Assembly: GCA_035772785.1 (NCBI GenBank)
Contig: JAOCPU010000052.1
Coordinates: 1 to 64,000, forward strand
Source of the DNA: Phlebiopsis flavidoalba
Taxonomy: Eukaryota; Basidiomycota; Agaricomycetes; Polyporales; Phanerochaetaceae
Reading direction: 5' to 3'
DNA: 64,000 nucleotides
Part shown: in pieces, positions 33,650 to 46,770 of the stretch
How the letters are laid out: the number at the start of each line of letters is the position of its first letter
How positions within the stretch are numbered: the first letter of the stretch is position 1
Notes under the pieces: model-generated
Database searches by the model: none
What the model saw: the letters and a program-made list of their open reading frames with translations, nothing else
Told to the model about the DNA's origin: nothing
Translations under genes and position numbers: made by a program

Positions 33650-33900
33650 TGTTCTATGAAAAGCAGCACAACTTGTAAGGAAACCCTTCATTCTGAGCCT
33701 GGTTTCAAACTCAGTCAGCAATGCTTTTCACAGAGACATCGTTTTACAGTGGCTGGCAGGCCGCAGTCATTGAATTACTGCACAGCTCGAGACTCTCGAG
33801 TCAAACGGTTTGAATTGCTTATTGCGCTATCCCGTATTTTGTACCACCAGCCTGTACATAGTCATGTCCTAGTTCTTCAATCTTTAGACTCATCTAATAC

Positions 33901-35066
33901 CTAGTCTGTATCCATCCGCTCCGAAGTTGCTTGTTCCTGAATGGCACGCAAGAACGCTTCGAACGCCGTTTCCTGCTTCCTCCGGAAGCCCAAGGGCACG
34001 GACGAAGCCTTGTAGGGCTCCGGAAGATAGAGCAATATCAAAGTTGCGCACAGCGGAGCGGAATGTGGAGATTGAATGATCCGTTCGAGGACTTCGGGTG
34101 ATGGGTCTGCAGGCAGGTCTGGAAATGGGCCCAAAGTGGGGGAAGAGGGCAGGTATAAGCTCGGGTGTGTCTGGAACAAAGGTCGTAGGTTGTCTGGAGT
34201 GAGGATGTCCTGGAGGAGGAAGTCTGCCAATACTGTAGATTAGCGGGGAGATTACATGAAGTTTGATTATACTGACCCGGTGCTACCTGACCGGCATTTC
34301 CCATCGAAGCCATAATCTCTTGCAGAGCGGCGAGTTCGGTTGAAGTGGGCGCATGTCCGTTAGATGACGAAGCCGCAGGCTGAGAGCTGGATGGGTGTGA
34401 GAACCAAATTATGACCAAGACAATCGTTTGTATTTTACCTTGTCGCGCTTCCGGCGCTGGGACGCTGGAGGGGCCAGCCGCTGGCTGGTTCGACGGCTCG
34501 CCAGGTGACCATATCGGGATGGCTTCTGGGTCAGCCAAGAGACGGTTCACGTTCTCTACGAACTCGGCGTCACGGCTAGAGTCGGCATCCTGAAGAGGTG
34601 TGTAAGCGAAATTTACATCGACACTCAAAGCTGGAACTCGAGCTGGGATGCAAGAGGTCGAGGATCAATATTCACCTGCATCCAAAACTATGAAAGATAT
34701 GAGACAGAAACATGTGCGGCCAATACATGCCAACGCACGAAATGCCTCTGGTCCGAAGACGAGAACTTAAGAACATAGCTCCTTCCCCAAGCTGATTGGG
34801 GAACCTTCACAAAGCTTGCATCTCCCGGAAAGAGTATCAGGTCCTGTGAGATTTATGAGACCACTTCAATTGATTCATATGAGAGCCCAAGGCTCACCTC
34901 TTCCACGTTCTGACAATCGTACGGTTCTTCCAAATGAAGTGCAGCAGACCATCATCTCCGTTCTGGAGTATAATGGCGCGCCCTTCGTGGCACTGGCCTC
35001 TACGGTGTTTGTGCCTTCACGACGAAAACAACTACCAGCCTTGAAAGCGATACGAGGTTCAGCCAT
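33901..35066 (-). CDS. RPN13: Proteasomal ubiquitin receptor Rpn13/ADRM1
   Basis: Subunit of the 26S proteasome regulatory particle that binds ubiquitin through an N-terminal Pru domain and recruits the deubiquitinase UCH37 through its C-terminal DEUBAD domain. Starts MAEPRIAFKAG at 35066. Pru residues visible: CFRREGTNTVEASATKGA, DGLLHF, then DASFVKVPQSAWGRSYVLKF and SSSDQRHF, an intron, and FWMQ. A Ser/Pro/Ala-rich linker follows, then LQEIMASMGNAG. The DEUBAD part is FLLQDILTPDNLRPLFQTHP, then SPEVLERIIQSPHS, and a final FEAFLRAIQEQA before MDTD and the stop at 33901-33903. Length and order fit the family. Small frame changes occur in the Pru domain and in the middle of DEUBAD. Confidence 0.95.
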
Positions 35067-35786
35067 TCTAGAAGGACAATGAACCAGGCGTTGTCTGAAG
35101 TTCACATGACCGTAATACAATGAACGGGCGGATACCCACGACGCGGACGCGTATGCCAAGGCTCGTCTAAATCACGTGTTGTCTTGCCTCGCACTCGCGA
35201 AGAGTCGCGCTGTGAGCGGCGCGCACACCTTGGTCTCTTACCACGAAACAGCGGTACGGAACGCTGTCTAATTCCACACAGAGACGTTCTGGAAAGATCG
35301 ATAGTACGTATAAAATTCGTCACCCCTGGCGAAAGTTTCAGTCCGCTGTTGAATAAATGGGATAGCCGTTTTGCATATACAATGTGCTCATTGACGCATT
35401 GACGCGTGTTTGCGACCGCTCTAGCCGGCTTCCCGAGGTTATTGTCCCTAATGCGCACGACGACCACTTTTGTCCGTCTGCAGGCTTAAATCCCTCCCTC
35501 TTGGCTGGGCCGTAACGAGGCACCCTATCCCAAGCTAGTCTTGTGTTCACACGAAGACGCTCACCCCTCACAGTCCCTACGCAGTCAGTACGACTCACGA
35601 CCATCACTGCCTGCGACGTTACGTTCAATCACTAACTATTCTACTACTCATCTTACTACTCCACTTCCACACCTATAGTAAGTCCATTGTATTTTTTGAA
35701 CCTTCCTGACACTGAGGCGAAATAGCTTCTCATCAGATCATCTCACACACACCGTCACGTCTACTAGTCCTACTCTGTAGACGACT
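35067..35786. other. Divergent promoter region
   Basis: Lies between RPN13 (minus) and the hypothetical gene at 35787 (plus). The right half has C- and T-rich stretches (35560-35680). A possible 5'-leader intron begins at about 35680 (gtaagtcc). No gene is recognised. Confidence 0.5.
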
Positions 35787-37410
35787 ATGCCAGCCACGAA
35801 AACTACGAATAAACCCGCTCCGCTATATCCATTTCTTTGTAAACCTCCTCCCCAGAAGAGCCGCCCCACTCAACCTCTTCCTCCTCCTCCGTCTCAGTCT
35901 CCTGCCAGCCCGATTCGGCCCTCTTGGTCGCCGACGTTCCGCGACGATTGCCAGCCATCAGCGTGCATGGGCTCTGGAGGTACATCCAGGCTCACCGGCA
36001 CCATACTCCCCAAGACGCAGCCCTTCATCTCGCCGCGCCTCCGTCTCGCGGCTGTCCATACCGTCAACTCGGGCAGAGACACCGTATCCGCATCGTACAT
36101 CAGTTTCGGAGGAACCCTTGCGAAATAATGGCAAATCTAGTCTCACGCCGTGCATCGCAGACTTCCAGCAGACCTGGCTGCGTTGGGCTACACGTCTGTC
36201 TTTGTTCGCTTCCCCAACACAGCCCTCGACCCCCGAAATGACGTCGAGATTATGTAAGACTGCCTGTCATCCTTCTCCGCCTTGCCCATCTAGTCCTACT
36301 AAGACCGTTGGCAAAGCGAGGCCTGAAGACTTTCAAGTCACTTGCATCGCCTTAAAACTCATATACGCCGAGCTCGCTCTCGCGCTGCCACCCACTTCTC
36401 CTCTTCGTAGTCCCACCAAGGTCTCGGCCGAAATCAGACGTACCCGAGCCACTCTGTCAAACGCAGCTATCTCTAAGGCCAAAAAATCGAAATACAACAG
36501 CTGCCGACCCGTACCCCTCTCCAACGGCTGGCTCTTGCGCAGTTGCTTGATGGGGGTTATCTCGAGGATCATCATGTTCAACATTACACCAAACTCCAAG
36601 CTAAGGCTGCGGGCGCAGAGAAGTCGACGGTCAGCTTGTCGGCGTGGGAGACGTGTGGAGGGACGGAGAAGGGGGGATTTGGCGCGATCAGGACGAGGAG
36701 TGGGAGTTTGCCCATCTGCTTGGCGAGGATGAGAATCTCTGCGCAGACGATGCCCAGTGGGTGCGATTTGACTCCCCCAGACGGTTAGAGGAAGAGCGGC
36801 GTGAGAGTTTGTCTACCCAAGATTCAGACCTCAGTGCTCGCTACGCCATGAACGTGGAAACCGAATCCCACGATGACCTCGCAGTCTTCGGAGGAGCCTT
36901 GCTCTCCACTCCTGCTATTAATCCCGGCATGTCCTGTGCTGGCCCATTCCTTCCCGCAGTCGTCGCACAGCCAAGCATCTGCGCAAACCAGAATTCTTGC
37001 TGGGACGTGTTTTCCTATCCCTCGCTCACCCATGAAGGCCGCAACCCCACTTCACCATGTTCTCCACTTATCATGGCCTTCACACACCACGGAGCTGCCC
37101 CGACCCAAGTCCAAGGGCACGTCGTCGACCTGCGACCGCTTAATCTAGTTCCCCACAGCCCTGCTTTAAAGCGAGCGACAAACCCTGACGCTGACCCTGC
37201 GCAACTTCGTGACGACTTCCTTGTGGATTCATTTACTCCATTTCCGCCCCAGGAATAGACCGGCCGGCTCGTCAACTATCCTCTCAACGCCATGGTGTCG
37301 CCGTCTTCGATGTGTCTCCGAGGAAGCTTGTCCCGGCGAAGCCCTCTTTCATGAATATGAAGGGTCTGTTCAAAACTATGGGCTCTAGAAAGGCTGACGC
37401 TCTTGCTTAA
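35787..37410 (+). CDS. Conserved-looking fungal protein of unknown function
   Basis: Nearly continuous coding over 1.6 kb once frame changes are allowed, starting MPATKTTNKPAPLYPFL. Segments: Ser-rich stretch near 35880, LPAISVHGLWRYIQAHRHHT (about 35950), SGRDTVSASYISFGG (about 36060), IADFQQTWLRWATRLSLFVR (about 36145), FPNTALDPRNDVEI, EDFQVTCIALKLIYAELALA (about 36330), LAQLLDGGYLEDHHVQHYTK (about 36535), WEFAHLLGEDE (about 36700), DDFLVDSFTPFP (about 37210), and a C-terminal VAVFDVSPRKLVPAKPS with FMNMKGLF and the stop TAA at 37408-37410. I recognise the style of basidiomycete proteins with an alpha-helical core and disordered tails, but no named domain. One intron is likely near 36250. 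Confidence 0.75.
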
Positions 37411-37879
37411 TAGTCGGCATAATGTGTATCTATAATTTCCACCTCGTTGGAGCTCTGTATTGCAATGCTGTACATTCTTCGTTTCGCCGCTATTGTAGCA
37501 TTGACCGATGATCTACCTACCACCCCGCAAGATTCATGGGATGTTTATCCTCTGAAGTGGTATAACAGTCATTTTCATTGTCATTGACACTATATAATCG
37601 TTGCGATTGTCGTCTCCCACAGCCCCAACCACTCGTACTGCCCCCCTCTTCCAAGAGCTATGCGCTAGGTGATATCAAGGCATTAACGCGGTCGCTGCGG
37701 GCGAAGCAAAGCCACGAGTTCTAAGGCTCGCGTGTTAAATAGCGCACGATAGCTGTCGTTATGATGGTGCTACCCCATCCGCAAACTACGTCTGCAGCCT
37801 TTACTTTCGACTGCACCACAACTTGGAGGGTAAGGTAACGAAGCTGCCTGGAGCCCATTCCCTCACCTGAACAGTCACC
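37411..37879. other. Intergenic
   Basis: Three-prime end of the upstream gene and promoter of the F-box-like gene. AT-richer around 37420-37600. No RNA gene or ORF is supported. Confidence 0.45.
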
Positions 37880-39025
37880 GTGACAGATCGTAGCACGACT
37901 ACTATGACCTTTTCAAACCAGGTCCGCTTACCGGTCGAGCTTGTACTGCTTATCCTCGAGCAAGCATACTACGATGCCCGTGGCTACCCTGACCGAGCGA
38001 CACTACGCGCATCCGCGTTGGTGTGCATGGAGTGGTCATCACCGGACACAGAGACTGCTCTTTCACGAGCTCGAGGTACCCCGCCTACGCGCCAACACTC
38101 GCCCGCTTCGCGGGCTTTTCGTACTACACTCTTTCTCCATCCGAGAGGGCCCCGTAGCCTTGCAGCTCACATACGTCCGAGTACACGTCACTATCGCGGG
38201 GCCTTCGGACGAAGACGACCTCGTTCATCTCGTCCACCATTGCTCCCAGCTGTACGAACTCGTCCTTACGTGCCAGCGGTGTACACGCCGCTCCAAGAGT
38301 CGACTCCCTGCAGGCTCTTAGTGATGCGGCCGTTGTGTCGAACGATACAACCCCTCCTAGGGCCCTGTTTCCTGCACGTGAATGCGGCGTACAATTCTCC
38401 TATTCTCTACAACTATTGTCTGCGTGGCCGACAATTCGGTTCTTGTTGCGCTTGGGGAGCGAGCTAGCCGCCCCCGCTCCCAGAACTGTGCAGACCAAGC
38501 GAGGACTGTATGAGCTGGTGCTCTACAGAACACCCAGCCTCGCGGTTTTTTTTGCGTTGTCGTAGGATGCTCTCGGGGTCAAAGGGTTTACTACTCCGAA
38601 TCCATTTGAGTGCCCCATGCTGTGCCAAGCGGCAAAAACATACGAACGAGATCCTACATGGACGACCCGACACGGAGCATTTGCTGTACTTTGCGCCTCC
38701 GTCAGACCCCGCGAGCGAGGACATTCATTCGCAAGTGTATCAACCCTGCAAGAACTAGCGTGTCATTCAGTTGTCAACGTTTTTCTCCCTCTCGGAGAAT
38801 TTCCGTCCCTGTGGAGCACCTCACTATCCGACATATCCCAGAGTTTCAACCGCAATTTCCAATGTCCATTATCTCGGCAATCGACAAGTTACCGAGGTTG
38901 CGCCGTCGTATCCTGCGATGCCTCGCGCTGAAGAGAACGAGGATTATCCTGTACTGGAGGAGAAGTGGCTTTCGAAAGAAGGGCGTGGTTTCTTGATCAC
39001 AATGTGGTACCTATTCAACAGGTGA
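37880..39025 (+). CDS. F-box-like protein
   Basis: The N-terminus QVRLPVELVLLILEQAYYD followed by ASALVCMEWS is a typical Agaricomycete F-box-like start (LP.E....I....). The rest resembles the leucine-rich, poorly conserved body of such proteins: AQRLLFHELEVPRL, LVHLVHHCSQLYELVLTC, VPVEHLTIRHIPEFQ. It ends EENEDYPVLEEKWLSKEGRG...MWYLFNR, stop at 39023-39025. Two starts are possible, MTDRSTTTM at 37880 or the second Met 24 nt on. Such proteins would select substrates for SCF ubiquitin ligases; the partner is unknown. Its stop lies only 15 bp from the stop of the next gene on the other strand. Confidence 0.65.
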
Positions 39026-39040
39026 GTTCTTTTCACTACG

Positions 39041-39772
39041 TTACGTGTATGCAGTTCTCCGAAACTCAATCGTACACCCCGCCTTGGCCAGTGGGAAGAT
39101 CCCATCCCCATGTGCTTTTTGGCTATCCTCGGGTAGAAGCATAGCGAACTTCCGGTACATGACCTCCGGGTGCTGTCCCAGATTATACTCTGCGAAGCGC
39201 TCATAGACCCAGTGCGTGTCTGTCGTGTGTGGAGATGGAGAGATGATGGAGTGTTTTTGCGGCCGGAGAGCCTGACGGTATACGACGGACCGTTGTGTAA
39301 CGTCTCGGGGGTCGGGCCATGAAGCTCTCAGGGGCTCGCATACAATGACAGACAACTATGCAGCAAAGGGTCCGTCACCGCCTTTTCGCCATTTGGAGCG
39401 TCAGGTTGTCTATGTACATCTGCAAGGTCTTCACCATACCAGACGCCAAAAAAACGCAAGTTTATTGACGTCCCGTCTTGTACGGCTTTCACTCTTGTGA
39501 GCAGAGCTATGAGCTGTATTGAGCCCCTGAGGAGCATGGAAGAAATTTAACCAAAGCTCACCTTTCAGATCTTCCTGTGCAGATGCGATTTCTCTTGGGG
39601 AAGAAGGTTAAATGATTGTGTGGAGTGCACGCTACAATGAACGCACTTGATAATTTTCTCTTTCTTCAATGGCTGCTGTCACAACATCATCCTAGGGGGG
39701 TCTGACTTGGTACGGAAAGCCCCAGCCAGAAGTGTCTGAGGTCGTCGAAAGGATATTGAGTGAAAGAGACAT
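39041..39772 (-). CDS. Small hypothetical protein
   Basis: Starts MSLSLNILSTTSDTSGWGFP at 39772. Further exons give AAIEERENYQV, EIASAQEDLK, LWLNFFHAPQ, INLRFFGVWYGEDLADVHRQ, a short intron near 39340, and WVYERFAEYNLGQHPEVMYR continuing to KFAMLLPEDSQ and a terminal CTIEFRRTAYT with TAA at 39041-39043. I do not recognise the family. The compact exon-intron pattern and the strong C-terminal frame argue that it is real. It is divergent from RAD50 with under 300 bp between starts, so a shared promoter is possible. Confidence 0.6.
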
Positions 39773-40068
39773 GGTGGTGTGTGGACCCAGAAGCAGAGAG
39801 CGTAGGTATGTTTCGCCGATCGGGCGCGCGGTTGATTGACCTTGACCAATTCTTACTGGTGTTAAATGGTCACGTGAAGTCCACTACACATTACTTACCT
39901 CAGTCCAGCGGCCTTTGTGACCCGATAACGAAAACGCGATCATTATGCGTCGTGAGAGGCGCTTCTCCTACGCGTGTCGCGCCGCGTTGGCATTTGCCAT
40001 TGGTCAGTCAGTCCTAAGTCTGGGCGAGCTCCCACTCAATCTTAACTAAAACCCTTACATTCTCACGC

Positions 40069-43000
40069 ATGGCGAGCTTGAACAAGCTCGCAATACGGGG
40101 CATGAGCCCCTCCTTTGACGACGACAAGAACATCTCGGTTCCAATCGAGTTTTTCTTCTCGTCCAGTCACCGTTATCGGTAGTGCCCCGACAGAGGGAAG
40201 AGAAGGGCACGGTATTGGCAAAACAACCATCAATTGAATTGCCTCAAGTATGCCAACGTACTGGGAAGGGGACCATGGCCACCAAACACACGACGAGGTG
40301 GAGCGTTCATATCACGAGACCCAAAAATGGCCAACGAGAAAGAAGTGAAGGCCCCAAGTCAAACTGAGATCTTCCAATTTCTGCAAGCGCGGATCGACGC
40401 ATGCTGGCCATTCGCACATCTCTCCGTTACGGTGAAGAAGGACTGGTGCCATGACAATGAAGACCTCTGGAGGGTGTACTTGGGCTTGCCGACGGAGGTG
40501 AATAAGCACTGGAAAGGTACGCATACGTTCGCATATAGGGGGTAAATTAAGTTTTCGCTAACAAACACGTCCAGCGAGGTGTTATATCCACCCAAGTGCG
40601 CGGAGATGGACACTGAGATTCCACAGCTTCTCGTGTTTCCAAAGCTGTCGCTGGAAAATGTGTCATATTTTGCCATCAGGAGATTCGTATTGGCCTCTAT
40701 AGACCGAGCCCGCGACCTTGAAGAAGAAAGTTCGAGATGTATATCTTTGAAGCTACGAGATGTGTGATTGCTACCCTGATATGATCGTTGGCAGCTCATT
40801 TGTAACGTGATTTTGTGAACTACACCAAGCTCTGGATGCAAATTCCGTTCAGGAGAGGTGCGCAAAGGATAAAAGGTCGCCGACAAGAAAAAAAAAGCTG
40901 AAAGAGAGCGGCTTGAGAGCCTTTCTCGCGAGAATAGGAACAGGCTGACAGGGCTAGGAAGCGAGTCCTCGATACTACCGCAGATATTGCCGCCAAAACC
41001 ATCACACACGACAAATTGACCCAAAGGCTCGACTCCAGATAGAAGCCAATAAAAAAAATTCTACGAGTCGTCGACCAAATTTCGCGAGATATTCATGCAG
41101 GTTGATAGTCTAGAGAGCCAAAGAAACACTATCAAGATGACTTGGATTCCCTACGGGAAAACTTGACCGAGCTTGAAGGTAATGCAATGTGATACAAGGC
41201 CTTAACTATGCACAGATCATTCACCCACATCACAGGGTCTACCGAGTTGAATTGGAGAGCCATTGCGCAACTTCAGTGACCATATCTCAACAGAGTTAAA
41301 AAAGAGGCGAAGAGATCTCAGGAAATTACAATATCTGATCTTGAGGATACTCTGAGCAAAAGCGCGGAACTCATCGTGTGAAGATCAATGAACACGGCCA
41401 ACTCACTGCGGAAGCTCAGGTTTGTTGTTTAAGAACGCCGAATGTGTCTATGTATCTAACTTGACGGCAGACATCAACGAGAAGCATGTGGAAGAGCGTG
41501 AGAAGCTCATTCGGGAACTCAGCTTGAACACAATATGCAGCTCTTGACAACACACCCTTGGATCGAACTTAAGGTCACTGAGTTTATCTCACGCTTGTCT
41601 GAACTCCCAGATCTGCGTCAGAATGCTGACACAGAACGCATCATTGTAAGCTGCATTGCTACTCGTATTTTGATGATTTCTGACAACACATTCTCTTGCA
41701 GTCCGAGGGGATAATCTTGCGAACGAAGAGTATAACAAACAGTACCGAAGCTTACACTCAGAGCGCGAAAGCAATCGGAGACTAAGACGAGATTTGCAGG
41801 AGAAAAACGGTGAGCATCATCACTAATACCAAAAAGTGTCTGTGATAACGTATAATGCTCTCGTACCAGAGTGCTTTGCGTACCAAAATGCCCCCCCCCT
41901 CACCAAATTGCTTCCCTACAGCGAGAAGTCGACGACGGTCAATCCTTGGCTTCGGAAGCTCAGACTACCGAATTGGACATCGAGGGAGAAGAAACGGCGG
42001 ATCGAGACGCTGACTAACGAGATACAAACCGCGAGTCGCTTTGATCAGGCGAATAAGTGGAAAGTCTGACCAAGCAAGAACTCTCGACGGCCGCCAAGGC
42101 AAACACTGTTCGACGAGCTTGACTTCGCCGCTCTACACTGGCCAAGCAGAGTGCCGCGCAAAATTGGGAGTCAACAAACAGGAGGACCTGAGAAACAAAG
42201 GAGGTAGTACCTGAAGAACATGTACGTGGTTTCAAAACCGCGGTCCTGGGTCCATACACGTTCACGAACATTGTTTGATCGATGCCGGATTATCAGGCTA
42301 GCTGCGAGGCAGTCCCAAATATCGGAACCTGGCTTGGAATTGACATTGGACCCGGACACCATGGAGCACGATTTTGAACAAAGCAATCCGGTATCGCTAC
42401 AGCTCATTATGCGTCTAGAAAGTGCGCACTTATTGTTCGTGAAGGGACAATTCTACACAGATGGACAACTTGTCCGGAGCCGTGACCCGCGAAAATAGCA
42501 ACGTGGAAGCCATAAAAGCTTTGTTATCGAGCCTCGCGGTCACAGATGGCAGAGAAGCTGGCAGAAGTAGAAGGTACTTCGAGACACTCTTGGCTTGAGA
42601 CTACGCATAGTCTGATCGCCTTTCACAGCGATTGATGAGAAGATGCAAAGCGGGAATGCGAGCCTGCGCGGCGAACATAGATGCTAAAACCCCTGCTGGA
42701 AGGCGTCGTTGAAGTGCAGCGGGAGTTATCTCAGCAAAATGCGTGAGTATCTCTCGAAGAAACTGTGCACAAGCCCTGCAGTACTCATGGCAAGTAACTC
42801 ATTATGCACGGCCGTGGTTGCCTAGTGTGTTCAAGTGAGATTAGGTACTCGCGACAAGGTTCTGGAGCTCTGGTATACTCAAGGCTTTTTTAGGGCAGCA
42901 AGGTCGTGAGCAGAAGCGCTGCCCTCTTTGCGAGCGAGACATGAACGCTCAAGCTTCCAGCGCCTTCGAGAAAGTGGTCAGTCCTATCCACTGCATCCTT

Positions 43001-45470
43001 CCGCATACGGTGGTTGCCTGACGAGTAGACCTTAGATTGAGAAGAAGCTTGAAGAATCCAGCGAGGACAGTATACAACAGATGGAGAAGGATGTTTCCAG
43101 CTGGGAAAAGTACTTGAACCTCCTTCGGGATCTTGCTCAAGAAGCCGTCACCCGTGAGAAGCTGAGTCAAGTTGCAATTTCCAGCGTTAAAGGCGGAAAT
43201 CGAGGCACAAAGAGGCCAAGCTCTTGGACAGCCGCTCGGGCTGCAGATGAGGTTCGTACTAGCGACGTACAATGAACCATGTATCTAACAACTCGCAGGC
43301 CAAAACCAACCAAGGTCTAGCCGAGACCGCACGTACCCGGGCTGCTTGACCTGAAGACCGGCATCACCTCGGCCTCTCGTACACAACAGGACATCTACAA
43401 ACTTAAGCGCGAGATTGCAGACCTAGAAACCGACCTCGACAGCGCTGGAACTAGTAGGACTCAGGACGATGTTCAAGCTGAGAGTGATAACCTCCGCAGC
43501 GAACTGTACGCGCTGCTGCTTGTTGCAAAATACACTACTAACTGCGATCTCTCCGTTAGCACTGTTGTAAATCGGGAGCTTGCATTCCTGAATGCCGAGA
43601 AGGACCGAAAGAACACAGCATTGCGCTCGCACGAGAAAGCCCTCTCCGGGCTCAAGGATAGACTAAGCGATATCAACAAAGAGCTTGCAGAGAGACTGTC
43701 CAAAGAAGCACAGATCGACAGAATGAAGCAGGAAGTCACCACTTCGGCTGAGACCCTCAAAGTACGACTACTCATTCTCAACATGCTTACTGGCATTACA
43801 AGGTGACAGGATTTGGCTTGCCAAAATATCCGAGACAGACACCGCGATCGACACGTTGGAGCAGGAGCATCGAATCGCCGACGGCGATCGCAAGGCCCAG
43901 ATCTCTCGTGCCCAGCGATCCTCTCAAAAGAGCTAAATATGCACGTTGACAAGCTCAACTCCGCCAATCGGATTATCGAGAAGTAAGCAGATAGGCCTTC
44001 CTTTACCCCGATGGTATTGACGACGTCCCTAGGTACGTCAAGGACAAACGGGCGCGTGCCCTGCAAGATTGCGCCGCCAAGATCCGAAGAGCTCGACGCG
44101 GAGATAGCGGAGCTCGTTCAGCAGGTTGACAGCGCACGGAAGACATTGAGCGGAATCGAAAAGGAGATCAACGAGGGCAATGCGACTGCCGCAAATTTGC
44201 GAGACAATATCCGCGCGAAGAAACTTGTGAAGGACATTGCTGACACACAAGCCGAAATTGCGAAGTACGATCTCGAGGAAGCGGTCAAAGCGAGGCGCCT
44301 CTTTGATGAGCAGTACGAGATTGAAGTGCAGAAGGCGACAGATTTGCAAAGCCAGGCATGCTCGCCAATGTGATGACAATGGTACCATCGTTGACGAATC
44401 CTTCTAGGTTGCTCATGCTGGTGGTGGAGAGATCACGTCCATGACGGCGCAACTCAAGCTCATTGAGAGCGACTTGAAGGAATTCAAGGACATCAACCGG
44501 CGATATCGCGACCAGCTCATCAAGGTCAAGGTGTGGCGGCGGCATGCTCTACCCTGCATGTCTCATATTCTGACCGCATGCTCTAGCTATCAGACATGGC
44601 GAACGCAGACTTAGAGAAGTATGCTAAAGCTGGACAGGTGGGTGCTCGTGTCCCTCATAATTCCTCGTGTCGGGCTGTTCACATGTGATTAGTGCTATCA
44701 TGAAATACCATTCGCTGAAGATGGAAGAAGTCAACGACACCATGCGGGCACTTGTGGAACAAGACGTACCAGGGCACTGGTAAGGGGCTGAACTACTTTC
44801 ACGGCGGATAGCTGAAGAATATCTACGTGGTCTAGACATTGACGGTATCAAGATATGTTCAGATGACGACAAAGGCACAGGTGCCAAACGATCGTATAAT
44901 TATCGAGTAAGTCTGTTGAGGCTGCTTGGGCTTCAATAACAATGACAGTAATGATCATAAACTGGCAGGTCGTCATGACCAAGGACCAGGTCGAAATGGA
45001 CATGCGTGGCCGTTGTTTCGGCGGGGCAAAAAGATGTTGGCGTCGATTATCATCCGTCTTGCATTGGCAGATTCTTTCGGACAGAATTGCGGCATTTTGG
45101 CACTCGATGAGCCCACCAACGCCCTCGACACGGACAATATTGTGCTTCTGCGTCCTCGAGCCTTGTTGAGTGAGTGTAGTGGCCCTGAATTTCATACGAC
45201 AAGGTGTTTCTAAATGTTGCATCCAAGTATGCCATCTATCATCAACGAGCGCAAGAATCATGCCAACTTCCAGCTGTGATTATCATTACACATGATGAGA
45301 ACTTCCTCACGAAGCTTGGCCAGAGCAACGTATGCGAACACATTATTGGTATGCTGCATGCTTTCGCTTCCCGTATGCTGACGCTCATGAGGTCGGCTCC
45401 AGGCGTGTCTCCCTCGTGATCCTCGACAGAAGTCCATCATTGAGCGGCATCGGTTCACGGTTGAGTTCTG
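40069..45470 (+). CDS. RAD50: RAD50 double-strand break repair ATPase
   Basis: SMC-like ATPase of the Mre11-Rad50-Nbs1 complex in the nucleus. It starts [11 protein letters not shown], then [15 protein letters not shown], a P-loop read as GHGIGKTT (40205-40228; the usual GHNGSGKTT is one residue longer), [33 protein letters not shown] and [11 protein letters not shown]. Two long coiled-coil stretches (41.0-42.8 and 43.0-44.8 kb) flank the zinc hook [10 protein letters not shown] (CxxC, 42920-42931). The C-terminal ATPase half has the signature region [20 protein letters not shown] (about 45020), Walker [18 protein letters not shown] (about 45095), and [19 protein letters not shown] (about 45285). 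The last exon gives [11 protein letters not shown]; the exact stop is unclear. Very many one-base changes make this the clearest case of sequence errors in a gene that must work. Confidence 0.96.
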
Positions 45471-46770
45471 TCTTCTTCGCTGTCGATGGACGTATTTCTG
45501 CCTCCGCGCTCGCGCTCGCCTTGGCCTTGGCTTGGCCTCGTGTGTATTGCCCCGTGTAGAGAGCGTTCCCTAGCTAGCGCGTTTTCTCTTCGATGTATGT
45601 GTGCCTCAGACTTTACCATTTCATCCGCCCGATATTAGGCTTTCGGCCACGTTGTCGTGCTTGTGCCTTTTGTTCGTGCCGGCGCACCCCTGCATAGTGA
45701 GGCTGACCAAGAACACTGTCGCAAGCAAAGACCTTCGGAGATGGCTCGCAAACGTGTTATGGGTGAACAATTGAGCTTGCGAGCAACCAATTCGCGACCA
45801 CGGGCCGCCGTGAGACTCGTGTTAGACGCTCACGCGGTGTCGAGTGACGACGTCTCCAAGTACGGGCACCTGCGGGTTGTCTCCGACCATCTCAGCCGCC
45901 TTTCGCTTGGATATACCAACGCTGGTTGGCGTTATACGACGCGCCGGAAACGCTTCAGGCGGCGTACTCGCGCTCGAGACGACGACATTTGAAATATTCT
46001 AGTCCCGCATGATCGACCGCCACCAACAAACCGCCACGCCACCAGCAAGTCGAAATATCGACATAACATTTCGCACAAAACGCGAGCAGCGATGCTACCG
46101 CCGGGCTAGGATGGTGGCCTGTAGGTGATCGAAGATGGTGTGTCAAGGCGCGACGCACAGTGATGCGATTATCAATGTTCTCCGAAATTGCAGTGCAGCA
46201 CCTCGAGTCGTACTACATGTGACATAAAATAACTTGGCGCCATGTATCGAAACTGGTGCGCTGCACAGGCTCTGTGGGCGTGTGGGAAGTGGTTCATCAC
46301 TAACAAAGGTATGGCGTTTTGGCCTTAACCACGGTTCGCACAACTCGGTTCTGATATTGCTTGTGCAGGATCGTTCTTCGCCGACAGAACAACACCCTCG
46401 CCGCCTTGACAACATCGTCATACGCGAGGGAACAATGCGACACGCTATTTACATGGCAATCCGCAGTGCAATGCGACGATGGGTGCAGGCAAAAACGGCC
46501 GCTGCTTATGGGAAACGCTTTCAGGGAGAATCTGGTCACCACTGAGCACGCTCTGTTACCGTAGTTGGTCACGCACGTCCCTGCCTAGTGTAGACTTCTG
46601 CTCTCATGAGTTGCCTGTCGGCAGCGTGGGTGGAGGGCTTTGCTATGAGCGGTCTGCCTATTTATCGTCATTAACTTGGCGGGAGGATGAACAATCTGCG
46701 CACGAGCCTTGTGGTTCCGCGAAAAATCCAGGCGAACAAACCCATCTGGCTATACAGGTTCCGCCCGTGA
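45471..46770. other. Stretch without a recognisable gene
   Basis: Follows RAD50. Open frames at 45.66-45.99 kb and 46.2-46.6 kb lack a convincing family match. The right end probably includes the upstream region, or a membrane-anchoring first exon, of the NRPS-like gene. Confidence 0.4.

Noticed and set aside
37675..37760. tRNA-like stem-loop in the intergenic region
   Set aside because: A 7-nt loop exists, but the D-arm and T-arm consensus boxes are absent.
46230..46570. Acyl-CoA dehydrogenase fragment (KWFITNK, then AKTAAAYGKRF)
   Set aside because: Only two short resemblances in different frames, with no other family motif within 500 bp.
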